From a virus: 55,830 nt of DNA. Location: the IMG/VR virus record IMGVR_UViG_3300048818_000025, positions 1 through 55,830 of that record; one strand, given 5' to 3'. A program made the position numbers and the translations under genes. This document shows, piece by piece, positions 18,080-27,726 of the stretch. Each line of letters opens with the position of its first letter. Position 1 is the first letter of the stretch. The notes beneath the pieces are model-generated. The model did no database searches. It saw nothing but the letters and a program-made list of their open reading frames with translations, and had not been told where the DNA came from.

Positions 18080-21000
18080 ATGCTCGCTAGGATAATCTCA
18101 GGCATTCTCATCTATGTAATGGCCGTTACCCAAGTGGTAGCGCAGACCGCCACGCTATTGCCTAATGCCAAGCAGACTTTTCTAGGAACTACTGGAGCGC
18201 CGTTAGCGGCTGGTACGGTTACGCTTTACACGCCTAACTCAACCAATAAAAAGACGACTTGGGTTGATCCTAACCAAGTCTCTGCCAATACAAATCCGAT
18301 TAACTTGGACGCCGCTGGCCGGGCTATTATCTTCGGGCAGGGCAACTATCGCCAAGTTGTTAAGGACGTAAATGGCGTAACAATTTGGGATGCGTTTACA
18401 TCTGCGGTTGGTTCGGCTTCACCTTCCGGTTCTACGGGGACAGATACGGCTCCGGTTGGAACTGTCCTGCCGTATTCCGGGTTTGCGATTCCGACAAATT
18501 GGCAGTTGGCTTATGGGCAACCGTTAAATCGCGTCACGTTTGCATCGCTTCTGACCGCAATCACTATTTCCAATACAGCCGTATCATGCACGGCAACGTC
18601 AACGACCTTAACCGGATTTGCCAGCACGGCACAGTTTTCAGCCGGTGAGCCGATTGAGGCCACGTGCTTACCTGCCAATACAACGATTGCTTCGATAACT
18701 AACTCGACAACGATTGTCGTAAGTGCAGCGGCTATTTCTAGCGCTGCACTTACCGCAGTTGTGTTTCCATGGGGCAATGGCGACGGAAACTCAACATTCA
18801 ATGTTCCTGACTTGCGCGGGCGTGTTTTTGCCGGCGCAGATGCTATGGGCGGAACGGCGGCAAATCTTCTAACGGCGTCTTATTATGGAGCAAGTGCTGC
18901 GGCTCCAGGAATATCAGGTGGTTCTCAAAGTCACACTCTACTTCAAGCCGAGTTGCCAGCATTCAAACCGGCAATTACAATTACCGATCCTGGGCATACT
19001 CATCCTATTGGAGGAGGAGGAAATTCCGGTGGTGGCCTTTCTACCGCAATTAGTGGAACTATAAGCCAAACTAATAATACTGGCACTTCTACAACTGGTA
19101 TTACCGCCGCGCTCACAAGCAATCTTGGTTCTGGAACGGCCCTAGCAATAATTCAGCCTACGCTCACCGTCAATTACATCATCAAGGTTGCGCCTAATGC
19201 TTCTGGCGCAGGAGGCGTTGTTTCTATCGGAGGAATGTTTGGGGATATTATTTGCGATGCGACTTTCCTTTGTACCAATCAAACTATTGGGTTGGCAACT
19301 CAGTTAACCGGGACAATTCTGGCTAATATTGGTGCGTCCACAATGACGCCAACTGCCGTAACATTAAGTAATATTATGGATGATACTTGTGGCTCTTCAC
19401 AAGGTGATATTTTCTATCGTGGTCCGTCAACATGGAATTGCTTGCCTCCAGGAACGGCTGGCTTTGCTCTTTTAACGCAAGGAGGCGGCACAAGTCCTTT
19501 ATGGGGACCAACTGCAACTAGCGATTCTACGGCAGTTAAAGCCCCGGCCCAAATTGCAACGACCGGAAGCAATATAACTCTTTCTGGCGAACAGACGATT
19601 GATGGAGTTCTAACCAATTTCTCTCGCGTCGTTGTTAAGGATCAAAGTATTTCTAGTCAAAATGGTATTTACAATACATCTCCTGGTACATGGAACAGAT
19701 CGACAGACGCCAACACAACTGGTCAACTTGTAACCGGAACTCAAGTATTTGTGACATCTGGTACTGTCAATGGGCAGAAGTTCTTCGCAGTCACTTCTAC
19801 TAATCCAATATTTATTGGAACATCATCTATTAATTTAGTCCTTTACACAGGAAACGTCATATCTAATGGTGGTACTGCGGGACAGATTGCGCTATTCAAC
19901 GATCCACAGCACATCTACGGCGTGACCGCGCTAACGACTGTTCTCAACACGCAACTTGGCACTACCTACACAGTTCAATCGACTGACCAAAATTCTACTA
20001 TTGCTTTCAGCAATAGTAGCCCTTTTGCTATAGCCCTCCCTCAAGCTGGCGGCCTATTCCCAACTGGATGGGCCATTACACTTTTCAACATTGGTACGTC
20101 GAACGCAACTATTACGCCAGCAACATCGACAATCAATGGTCTGACTTCGCTCATTCTCCAACCATCCGATTCCGTCACCCTTATTTCAGATGGCACAAAT
20201 TACAAGGGTATCATCTCGCCTGGCTATCTTTCGACCATTAATGCTGTGGGCGGAAGATTAGTTGTTTCATCAGGGTCCAATACTGCATCTCCAACATATA
20301 CGACCGCTGGAACTGGCGTTATTACTGCCATTAGTAACAACGTAAATACAACAGGTGGTATTGCTACATACCCGATCAATATATCGGCCCCAATCAACGC
20401 TCAAACCGGAACGACCTACACAGTCTTGTCCACGGATAACGGAAAACTTGTAACCTTCACGAATGCGTCGCCCATTGCAATCACATTACCAGCGGCGACA
20501 GGATCATTTGGGAGCGGATTTGCCACGACCCTATTCTGCCTCTCGACCAGCACGGGATCATGCACGATCACGGCGGGGGCAGCCGTAAATAATAACACCA
20601 CCATTGTCTTGCAGCCTGGCGATTCGATCTACGTCGAGTCAAACGGGTCAATCTACGTCGGGACCGTTTCTCTGGGTTATATGCAGCAGATCGCGGGGAA
20701 CAGCACGCGGATATTGACGGCTCCAGCTACCAACGGTATCTCGCCGTCTTACTTCACAGCCGCGACCGGCGTTCAGACTGCGCTTGGCGTGAGCATTGGG
20801 TCTGCTGGGTCTTTTGTTGTGAATGGTGGCGCGTTGGGCACCCCATCATCTGGCACCGGAACAAACATTACCGGCATCAGCGCTTCGAACGTGACTTCGG
20901 GATCACTCCCCGTTGCGCAGCTTGGCGCGAGCGCGGCATCACATGCCTCACTGATAGATGTTGGTGGAACGGCAACGTGGAAAGTAATACCGGACTGCCT

Positions 21001-22795
21001 AGATTCAGGCGGCAATCACCTCAACTACACGCAATCCACGGACGCCTATAGTTGCGGGACAAGTGGCAACAGCGGCCTTGTTGTTGGCACGACGGCTATC
21101 ACCAGTGGCGTGATTGGTGGATTTCTTTACCAGACCAGCGGCAATGTACTAGGCAATTCTGCGGCGGCGTCATCGGCATCATTGATTTTTAACCAAAACG
21201 CTGCGGCTTCGCCAACGGTGTTGGGTAGTTTCGGTGCCTTGACCCTTATAACGGCAGACGCACAAAACACTGGTTTGATTATTAACGGTTTTGGCACCTC
21301 CAATGGCGTTACATTAAATATAGCCAAAGCAAATGGGACGGGGGCATCGCCTACCGCTTTAGGAAGCGGAAACATCATCAGCGACATTCTATCCTGGGGA
21401 TATAATGGCGCTTCGTATATCGACACAATTAAGATTGAGTGTTCCTCAACTGAGGCGTGGAGCGTAGGACACAACGGCACTAAATGCGTATGGGCAACAA
21501 CGCCGAACGGCTCCGCTTCGCTTGTAACAGCAATAACGCTTGGTCAAGACCAGAGCCTGACCGTCGTTGGTCCCGTGGTGTCCCCTACCGGGACGTTTAC
21601 CACCGCCGTGACCTCACCGACATTGACGTTAGGCACCATCTCATCGGCCACTGGCACGTTGAAACTAGCCAATGCTTCGTCGGCTAATCTAACGACTATC
21701 CAAGCCGGTAATGCAGCGGCGGCACGGACATACACATGGCCGACAGACTTCGGCGCGGCTGGTACAGTTCTAACCGACGCTGCGGGTAACGGCACATTAA
21801 GCTGGGCTGCTGGGGGAAGTGGGATCACGGCGCTTACCGGCGACGTAACAGCAAGTGGCACAGGTTCAGTAGCGGCGAACGTTGCCAAAATTGCAGGTGT
21901 TGCCGTAGGCACTCCTACAGGGACAGGCAACGTCGCGTTTTCCGCATCACCAACATTTACAGGTACGGCAAACTTTGCGGCACTGACCGCGAGTGGCGTC
22001 ATAACTTCTGGTGCTGGAGGCGTATCGGCTCCAGGCATTGCGGTCGGTGCCAGCAACTATGGACTATATCAAGCGACCAACCAACTTGGTTTCACTATCG
22101 CAGGAACTAAGCGGCTTGACTACGGCATCACGCAGTCTGCGATTTGGACATTTAATAATGCTTCCGGCGTTGAGATTACAGCAAATGGTGTAAGCACTGG
22201 AAATCTTATCCAACTTATACCTAATGCTTCCAATGGAGGCGTCGTTTCCATTTTTTCAAGTTATTCTGTCACTGAGGGTCCGCTGGCTCTAGGTACTTAT
22301 AGTAACTACACCACACAACTTGTTTTGAACCCTAATGGAACCGTGAGCATCGGCGCTGGAAATCTTTTGATTGCTGGGAGCAATCAACTCAACATTGCGG
22401 CGATGACAAATGCCGCGACCACGAGTTCAGTTTGTTACAATACTGGAACTGGTGCGGTGACATATGACGGCACTCTCGGAACCTGTACGGTTTCCGATGA
22501 GCGTCTAAAAAATATGGGCGAGCGTATTCCAAACGCGCTTGATCGACTGCTGCAAATTAACGGCGTCTATTACACTTGGAAAGACCCATCGATGGGCGCT
22601 GGTCGCCAAATTGGCGTGGGCGCGCAGACGGTTGAGGCAGTATTCCCTGAGTTAGTGCAAACAGACTCCAACGGCCGAAAGAGTGCCGACTATCAACGCC
22701 TTACCGCGCCTATTATTGAGGCGTTGCGCGAGTTAAAAGCCAACAACGACAATCTGCAAAATGAGATTGAATCCATCAAGAAGGCCGTTCGATGA
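18080..22795 (+). CDS. Tail fibre with collar and S74 chaperone domains
   Basis: 1571 residues; largest gene. An N-terminal signal-peptide-like segment (MLARIISGILIYVMAVTQVVA, then QTATLL) is unusual for a tail protein. Residues about 125-265 form a Tail_Collar domain (VGTVLPYSGFAIPTNWQLAY, later DLRGRVFAGAD). A long Thr/Ser/Gly repetitive shaft follows, with repeated phrases such as TGTTYTV...LP.A.G.F. The C-terminal 100 residues are a Peptidase_S74 intramolecular chaperone (SDERLKN, RQIGVGAQTVEAVFPELV) that trimerises the fibre and is then cleaved off. Upstream 17969-18079 is gene-free. The stop overlaps the tailspike start (ATGA). Confidence 0.93.
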   Translation: MLARIISGILIYVMAVTQVVAQTATLLPNAKQTFLGTTGAPLAAGTVTLYTPNSTNKKTTWVDPNQVSANTNPINLDAAGRAIIFGQGNYRQVVKDVNGVTIWDAFTSAVGSASPSGSTGTDTAPVGTVLPYSGFAIPTNWQLAYGQPLNRVTFASLLTAITISNTAVSCTATSTTLTGFASTAQFSAGEPIEATCLPANTTIASITNSTTIVVSAAAISSAALTAVVFPWGNGDGNSTFNVPDLRGRVFAGADAMGGTAANLLTASYYGASAAAPGISGGSQSHTLLQAELPAFKPAITITDPGHTHPIGGGGNSGGGLSTAISGTISQTNNTGTSTTGITAALTSNLGSGTALAIIQPTLTVNYIIKVAPNASGAGGVVSIGGMFGDIICDATFLCTNQTIGLATQLTGTILANIGASTMTPTAVTLSNIMDDTCGSSQGDIFYRGPSTWNCLPPGTAGFALLTQGGGTSPLWGPTATSDSTAVKAPAQIATTGSNITLSGEQTIDGVLTNFSRVVVKDQSISSQNGIYNTSPGTWNRSTDANTTGQLVTGTQVFVTSGTVNGQKFFAVTSTNPIFIGTSSINLVLYTGNVISNGGTAGQIALFNDPQHIYGVTALTTVLNTQLGTTYTVQSTDQNSTIAFSNSSPFAIALPQAGGLFPTGWAITLFNIGTSNATITPATSTINGLTSLILQPSDSVTLISDGTNYKGIISPGYLSTINAVGGRLVVSSGSNTASPTYTTAGTGVITAISNNVNTTGGIATYPINISAPINAQTGTTYTVLSTDNGKLVTFTNASPIAITLPAATGSFGSGFATTLFCLSTSTGSCTITAGAAVNNNTTIVLQPGDSIYVESNGSIYVGTVSLGYMQQIAGNSTRILTAPATNGISPSYFTAATGVQTALGVSIGSAGSFVVNGGALGTPSSGTGTNITGISASNVTSGSLPVAQLGASAASHASLIDVGGTATWKVIPDCLDSGGNHLNYTQSTDAYSCGTSGNSGLVVGTTAITSGVIGGFLYQTSGNVLGNSAAASSASLIFNQNAAASPTVLGSFGALTLITADAQNTGLIINGFGTSNGVTLNIAKANGTGASPTALGSGNIISDILSWGYNGASYIDTIKIECSSTEAWSVGHNGTKCVWATTPNGSASLVTAITLGQDQSLTVVGPVVSPTGTFTTAVTSPTLTLGTISSATGTLKLANASSANLTTIQAGNAAAARTYTWPTDFGAAGTVLTDAAGNGTLSWAAGGSGITALTGDVTASGTGSVAANVAKIAGVAVGTPTGTGNVAFSASPTFTGTANFAALTASGVITSGAGGVSAPGIAVGASNYGLYQATNQLGFTIAGTKRLDYGITQSAIWTFNNASGVEITANGVSTGNLIQLIPNASNGGVVSIFSSYSVTEGPLALGTYSNYTTQLVLNPNGTVSIGAGNLLIAGSNQLNIAAMTNAATTSSVCYNTGTGAVTYDGTLGTCTVSDERLKNMGERIPNALDRLLQINGVYYTWKDPSMGAGRQIGVGAQTVEAVFPELVQTDSNGRKSADYQRLTAPIIEALRELKANNDNLQNEIESIKKAVR

Positions 22796-24471
22796 TGTTG
22801 CGCTGGCTCGCAAATGCTACCGGCGCGGTCCTCTTGGCGCTGACCATCATGTTGCCATTGAGTGCCGCTCTACATGCCCAAGGCACGCCACAGTTCCTAC
22901 GCGGAACCCCTCAGATCATCGCGCCAGTCCCGCTCACGACGACCTTCATCGTGGCCGAAGGTGACAGCATCACACAAAACAATGCCACAGGCGTTATAAC
23001 CTATCCAATAAAGTTTGCGCCAGATACATCACTCGTTACACTAATTGACACTGGTCACGCGGGGGACCAATTAGCTGCTGTTGTAGCTCGCGAGGCGTCG
23101 GATACGGCACTGTTTGCTGCTAATCCTGGATTCAAAAACTATATTTACACGGTCCTTATCGGTGTTAATAATTGTTGCGGGTTTGACCCGACTACTCTCG
23201 CTGCTGGCATTGGTACACTTGCAGCAACGATGAAAACCAACATCCAAGGTGTTGTTGCGCCTGGAAGTAATGTTTATGTTGTTGTATCGACGCTTCCCGA
23301 TTTTAGCGACGGCGACGCAACGAAGGAGGCTTGGCGAACCACGCTTAACGCTGGGATCGTCACGCTAGTACCTTCACAGGCCGACGCAGTTATCGACTAC
23401 GGTGCTGACCCCATTATGGGGCCGGCAGGTGCAGCCATAAATGTTTCGCTATTTTTTGACCAACTTCATCCGACCAATCTCGGTCAGACTTACGTGGAGC
23501 GCGACTATGCGGTAGTCGTTAACAGTCTTATCGCTGGTTCTGTTGCACCCGGCGCACCAACAGCACCTTACGCGAATGGTATACAGCAAACGGCAGTAAC
23601 GCTGACTTGGACACCACCCGCGACGGGCGGCTACTATTCGGATTTTACAATTCAGTACCGCACTCATGGTTCTGGTGCGGCGTGGTCAACTTTCTCTCAT
23701 ACCGCTTCGCGCGCACCAACGGCCTACATTACCGGCCTTGTTGCAAATACGAGTTATGATTTCCAGGTTGCCGCTACAGGTATGTTTGGACAAAGTGAAT
23801 TTGCAGCGTTATCAGGCATAACTACTAACGCCACACCTTATACAAACACGTTTGATACAATCAGCGCTGCGGCTCTTGGGGTAACATTTTCAAATAGCAA
23901 CCTCACAGTCAATGCGACAGCGCAAGGCTTTGCGGGCCTTGCAAAGACATTTGCTGGTAAATCATCCGGCAAATGGTACTTTGAGTTCAAAATAACTAAA
24001 AGCACCGCTGGGGTGTTTACCTTTGGTATTATCGACGGCACCGCCGCACAGATTCTTCCAAATTGGTTGGATTTAGGGCTTATACCAAACTCGGCAGCAG
24101 CTGGTGCTGTGACCAATCAAACGGGGTTTAATCTCGTCAACGTGCCGGGAATATCACCAGGCCTAAACGACATTATTGGCATCGCCTTTGACGCAACGGC
24201 CAAAAAGGTTTGGGTTGCAGTGAACAACACCTACACAGCTTCTGGCAATCCAGGAACTGGGGCAAACCCTTGGGAAACCTGGTCGCCCACATACACCATC
24301 TATGGCGCGGCGGAGGTTAGCTTTAACGGTGACGCAGTAACCTACTCGGGGGCAAGTCCGTTCTACTCGCCACCGAGCGGTTTCTCGATCTTGACACCGT
24401 ATCTCCTCAAACGCGATCTTTATCCGGCAAGCAATGACAATTCTCCAGTTGGAATAAATCATGCTGCGTAG
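22792..24471 (+). CDS. SGNH-hydrolase tailspike with Fn3 and SPRY-like domains
   Basis: 559 residues. Signal-like N terminus (to about 30, LHA before QGTPQ). Residues about 48-250 are an SGNH/GDSL esterase: VAEGDSITQ with nucleophile Ser59, Gly in DTGHAGD, IGVNN in the block III position, and FFDQLHP giving Asp223 and His226. A fibronectin type III domain spans about 255-345, and a SPRY-like sandwich (GKWYFEFKITKS, later IGIAFDATAKKVWVAVNN) ends the protein. It probably removes acetyl groups from surface polysaccharide during adsorption. Directly after the tail fibre and coupled to it. Confidence 0.85.
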   Translation: MMLRWLANATGAVLLALTIMLPLSAALHAQGTPQFLRGTPQIIAPVPLTTTFIVAEGDSITQNNATGVITYPIKFAPDTSLVTLIDTGHAGDQLAAVVAREASDTALFAANPGFKNYIYTVLIGVNNCCGFDPTTLAAGIGTLAATMKTNIQGVVAPGSNVYVVVSTLPDFSDGDATKEAWRTTLNAGIVTLVPSQADAVIDYGADPIMGPAGAAINVSLFFDQLHPTNLGQTYVERDYAVVVNSLIAGSVAPGAPTAPYANGIQQTAVTLTWTPPATGGYYSDFTIQYRTHGSGAAWSTFSHTASRAPTAYITGLVANTSYDFQVAATGMFGQSEFAALSGITTNATPYTNTFDTISAAALGVTFSNSNLTVNATAQGFAGLAKTFAGKSSGKWYFEFKITKSTAGVFTFGIIDGTAAQILPNWLDLGLIPNSAAAGAVTNQTGFNLVNVPGISPGLNDIIGIAFDATAKKVWVAVNNTYTASGNPGTGANPWETWSPTYTIYGAAEVSFNGDAVTYSGASPFYSPPSGFSILTPYLLKRDLYPASNDNSPVGINHAA

Positions 24472-24529
24472 TTCCACACTGTTAATGACGGATTAGAATG
24501 GCTCTAAATACAATACGGGAGGTCGCAAC

Positions 24530-25114
24530 TTGGTTGATCTAGTCTCTCTGTCAAAATCCAACCTTACGCGATGGAATGTCGCGAAGGTTTGGCCAGAGCT
24601 TACTAAGGCAATATCGGCTGTTTCCAATCGCCTAGTTTTGGCCAAGTCACGTTATCAGACTGTTTCTAGTGAAACGGAAGTTCCGTGGTTTATCATTGCG
24701 GTTATCCACGAACGCGAAAGCTCGCAAAGCTGGCTGGCAAGTCTGGCGCAAGGCGACCCCTGGAATAGACCGTCAATTCATGTTCCTGTCGGGCGTGGGC
24801 CGTTTGCAAGTTGGGAGGATGCGGCTGTTGATGCATTGACCACTTGCGCTCCCCATGCATCGGAATGGAAGGATTGGACTTCTGGTGGTGCGCTGACTTT
24901 GCTAGAGCAATACAATGGACTAGGCTATGCTATGCACGGCGTGCCGTCACCATATATTTGGTCGTCTACCGACCAATATCATTCTGGAAAATACATAGCT
25001 GACGGACATTACGATCCGCAAGCGATTGACCATCAAATTGGGTGCGCCGCGCTCATCAAACAAATGCAGGTTTTGGATTCAACAATTCAGTTCTCAGAGG
25101 AAACAACGGTATGA
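24530..25114 (+). CDS. Endolysin (lysozyme family, COG5526-like)
   Basis: 194 residues from TTG 24530, set by GGGAGG at 24517-24522. The signature VPWFIIAVIHERESSQSW contains the likely catalytic Glu, followed by LAQGDPWNRPSIHVPVGRGP, YNGLGYAMHG and the YIWSSTDQYHSGKYIADGHY block. This is a phage lysozyme family common in alphaproteobacterial prophages. No signal peptide, so release depends on the holin-like neighbour. The stop overlaps the next ATG by four bases. Confidence 0.85.
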   Translation: MVDLVSLSKSNLTRWNVAKVWPELTKAISAVSNRLVLAKSRYQTVSSETEVPWFIIAVIHERESSQSWLASLAQGDPWNRPSIHVPVGRGPFASWEDAAVDALTTCAPHASEWKDWTSGGALTLLEQYNGLGYAMHGVPSPYIWSSTDQYHSGKYIADGHYDPQAIDHQIGCAALIKQMQVLDSTIQFSEETTV

Positions 25115-25509
25115 GCATCAATTCATTGACGCCGCCAGCACCTACAAATAAGTCGGCTGCTACACCTGTATCACCGCCATCCATATTATCATTACTTACT
25201 AAATTCGTTGACGCCAACAAACTTGGCGGCTGGGTACGCGCTATCGTAGCCGCAGGGTTTGTGGCCTTGATTGCCGAATATCCCGTGCTTGGCAATTACG
25301 TTGCCCCTGCCGTGCAAACGCAAATTGCTGCTGCAATCGCAGCAATCGTAGTTGGATATTGGTCGCAATTGACAAAATCAGACGAAGCAAAAATTAAAAT
25401 GGTAACTGACCTTCCTGGCGTAGATACCGTTAATATCAATGCAACGGCTACCGATGGTGTAGCCAAGGCTGCTGCCGACCCAACTCAACCAAAGGTAATT
25501 CAAGCATGA
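25111..25509 (+). CDS. Holin-like membrane protein
   Basis: 132 residues. Pro/Ser-rich N terminus, then two hydrophobic segments (about 43-60, WVRAIVAAGFVALIA; about 72-92, AAIAAIVVGYW), then a polar C-terminal domain. Coupled to the endolysin by ATGA and to the next gene likewise. Topology and position support a holin; the family was not identified with certainty. Confidence 0.65.
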   Translation: MSINSLTPPAPTNKSAATPVSPPSILSLLTKFVDANKLGGWVRAIVAAGFVALIAEYPVLGNYVAPAVQTQIAAAIAAIVVGYWSQLTKSDEAKIKMVTDLPGVDTVNINATATDGVAKAAADPTQPKVIQA

Positions 25510-26060
25510 AAAAAATCATTATTATTGCCGCACTACTTGCAATATCAACCATCGCCAATGCGCAAGTCAGGAAACCGGCATTAACCGGAGATCCACTGAA
25601 AGACATTCAGACAGATATTACCGGAACGCAAAAGGTTGTTGGAACGGACATTGCAAATTTTCTGACAAACCTCGCTGCGATCCCCGATGCAATAACGCTC
25701 AGCACATCAATTACCGGGTTGAACGATCCGGTTGGCAATGCCTGCTGGACGCAGTTCGGCCCATTGGGCGAATTAATTAAAACTCACCCATTGATTATTT
25801 CAGGTAAAGCCGCTGCTGATATTGAGGCATTAAGATTGGCCGCTATTGGTCTTAATCAAATTTGCGCTAATCCAAATTGCGGACAAATGTTTGTTGACGC
25901 AACAAATGCTGCAACTGCTATCGCGGGTAATTCATCAATGGGAATTTCATTAGCTTCTTTGTGCGGCAAAGTTCCTGTTATCGGAACGTCTGCCGTACCC
26001 ACAACAAATGTGCCTACGGCTGGTGTTGGTACAGTTGCAACCCCTGCTGTAGCAAAATGA
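25506..26060 (+). CDS. Exported protein of lysis cassette
   Basis: 184 residues with a classic Sec signal peptide (MKKIIIIAALLAISTIANA, then QV). The mature part has cysteines (NACWTQF, QICANPNCGQMF, SLCGKV) that could form disulfides in the periplasm. A Thr/Ala/Val tail follows. No lipobox cysteine at +1, so not an obvious spanin lipoprotein. Function unknown; probably periplasmic during lysis. Confidence 0.65.
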   Translation: MKKIIIIAALLAISTIANAQVRKPALTGDPLKDIQTDITGTQKVVGTDIANFLTNLAAIPDAITLSTSITGLNDPVGNACWTQFGPLGELIKTHPLIISGKAAADIEALRLAAIGLNQICANPNCGQMFVDATNAATAIAGNSSMGISLASLCGKVPVIGTSAVPTTNVPTAGVGTVATPAVAK

Positions 26061-26719
26061 TAACTGATAAAGACATTGCTGAATTGTGTGTGGGGAGCTA
26101 TGGCACGCCAGCAATTTCATGGGATTTTTGGGAGGACGGCACTACAAATGATGGTGTAAAATACGGCGTAAAAATTATTGACGGCATCGACGTAATAATT
26201 TTACCGGGTTCGGAAGTGATGCTTGATTGGCGGCGCGACCTTGATACATTTCCTGAAACAGCGACAAATCACCCTCAACTTGGACAACTCCATACCGGCT
26301 TCTACACCGGAATGGAACAAACTTGGCAAAAGATAAAATCGCGCAATAGGTCTAAGCGAATAGGTGGTGCACATTCACTTGGCGCTTCACGCTTGCGAAT
26401 ACTAGCCGGTCTAGCTGTTATCGACCAACAACCACCGATAGCTTGCATTACTTTTGGTGAACCGAAGGCTGGAATGCAGCAACTTGCCGATATAACTAAA
26501 AGTGTTAGTGGACGGACCTATCGAAACGGTGGCACGTTATTCCACGATCCGGTTACTGATGTTCCATATTTTTTGCCACCAAAACTACTGTTTATTCACG
26601 ATAGGGAATTTACACTTGTCAGCAACTCGCCACCATCAGATGATGAATGGGGATTTTTTTCGTATCATCATATACCGCTTTATGCCGAAGTAACACCGGC
26701 CACTTTAATTGTTTCATAG
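26057..26719 (+). CDS. Class-3 lipase-like hydrolase
   Basis: 220 residues, alpha/beta hydrolase of the Lipase_3 type. LHTGFYTGMEQTW precedes the nucleophile elbow GGAHSLGA (Ser107). The probable acid is Asp168 in TDVPYFLPP and the base His204 or His205 in YHHIPLY. No signal peptide. It lies between the exported lysis-cassette protein and two membrane-anchored proteins and is ATGA-coupled to the former, so it may attack membrane phospholipid once the holin opens the membrane. Confidence 0.8.
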   Translation: MITDKDIAELCVGSYGTPAISWDFWEDGTTNDGVKYGVKIIDGIDVIILPGSEVMLDWRRDLDTFPETATNHPQLGQLHTGFYTGMEQTWQKIKSRNRSKRIGGAHSLGASRLRILAGLAVIDQQPPIACITFGEPKAGMQQLADITKSVSGRTYRNGGTLFHDPVTDVPYFLPPKLLFIHDREFTLVSNSPPSDDEWGFFSYHHIPLYAEVTPATLIVS

Positions 26720-26728
26720 AGACTTAAC

Positions 26729-27076
26729 ATGCGAGTTCAATGGGAACCAAAAATAGGCCCCGCCGCAATTGTCGGTGTATTGAGCATTGTCGCGACTTTG
26801 CTATCTGTTGGTGTGCTTTGGGGAAATGTGACTAGCAGACAAGATACTACTCTTGACGCCATTAAAGCAGTTATTACTACACAAGAAAAATTTTGGAATA
26901 TTGTTGGCACGATGGATAAAAATGTAGGTGATATAAAAACGTCACAAGCAACAATGGTTGCAAATTTTAATTCACATACTCGCGAAGATGATGCATTTGA
27001 AAATACGGTCAAGGCTGCAATTCAAGATCACGAAAACAGGCTTCGCATGATTTCTCAGCCTCCGGTGCGACCGTGA
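26729..27076 (+). CDS. Membrane-anchored coiled-coil protein
   Basis: 115 residues. Transmembrane segment at about 11-32 (AAIVGVLSIVATLLSVGVLW), then a long polar helix. Resembles inner-membrane spanin or holin-accessory topology, but no outer-membrane lipoprotein partner is visible. GTGA overlap with the next gene suggests the two act together. Confidence 0.6.
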   Translation: MRVQWEPKIGPAAIVGVLSIVATLLSVGVLWGNVTSRQDTTLDAIKAVITTQEKFWNIVGTMDKNVGDIKTSQATMVANFNSHTREDDAFENTVKAAIQDHENRLRMISQPPVRP

Positions 27077-27369
27077 TTGACGCAACAATTACTATCGGAA
27101 ACATTATTGAAATAACAGTTATTGGTTGTGGTGGGATAGCAGCCGTTGTTGCGGTTAGAAATAGTGTTATTAATTTAGGTCGTGATCTAATGCGAATGGA
27201 AGCAGATTTTCAAGATATGAAAGTTGAAATTAAAAAAGTCGGCGATGTTCTCATTGCAATGGCTACTACTGATTTGCGTTTGACAAATGTCGAGCAAGAC
27301 ATTCGAGAAATGAAGCACGGACAAGGCTTCATTCAGCGCCAGCTAACCGGCGAGTATCCGCCACGATAG
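27073..27369 (+). CDS. Membrane-anchored coiled-coil protein
   Basis: 98 residues from GTG 27073. Transmembrane segment near the N terminus (IIEITVIGCGGIAAVVAV) and a heptad-rich helical tail (about 30-80). Same topology as the upstream neighbour, possibly a heteromer. Last gene of the rightward late block; a convergent minus-strand gene ends 24 bases further. Confidence 0.6.
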   Translation: MIDATITIGNIIEITVIGCGGIAAVVAVRNSVINLGRDLMRMEADFQDMKVEIKKVGDVLIAMATTDLRLTNVEQDIREMKHGQGFIQRQLTGEYPPR

Positions 27370-27393
27370 TGGGTGGAACTAAAAAGCACGTTC

Positions 27394-27726
27394 CTAATTA
27401 TTCAGGTCTAGCCCTAAAACTTTCCGCATTTCGGGTGACAGATGCTTTGCGGCGTCTTGGCCTGACGGGCTACGCGCCCATTCGTCGCTTTCCTCTTTCG
27501 TCGCGTCAAACTCGCCGTTGGCAACGCGGGTCGCAAATTTGGTGAGGCCAGCAGCCGTCAATTCGGAATGGAGTTGCGTGATAGGACAGGCGTAGGTATC
27601 GGCATAATCATCAAACTCGCCAGTCTCGGCACGTTTCGCAAACGCTTCATACTGATCGCGTTTCCAGTTGACGCTCTCCACGCCAACCTTGCGAAGCTCT
27701 GCCGCTAGTTTATCGCGTGTTCGCAT
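27394..27726 (-). CDS. Hypothetical protein
   Basis: 110 residues, charged and helical, no membrane segment. Last gene of the leftward operon, overlapping the upstream HTH gene by 17 bases. No family recognised. It may act with the HTH protein. Confidence 0.6.
   Translation of the reverse strand: MRTRDKLAAELRKVGVESVNWKRDQYEAFAKRAETGEFDDYADTYACPITQLHSELTAAGLTKFATRVANGEFDATKEESDEWARSPSGQDAAKHLSPEMRKVLGLDLNN

Noticed and set aside
18511-22056. Minus-strand frames opposite the tail fibre
   Set aside because: They mirror the Thr/Ser/Ala repeats of the fibre and have no conserved features.
24700-24715. TTATCCACG as a DnaA box and origin marker
   Set aside because: A single near-match inside the endolysin gene with no cluster; too weak to call an origin.
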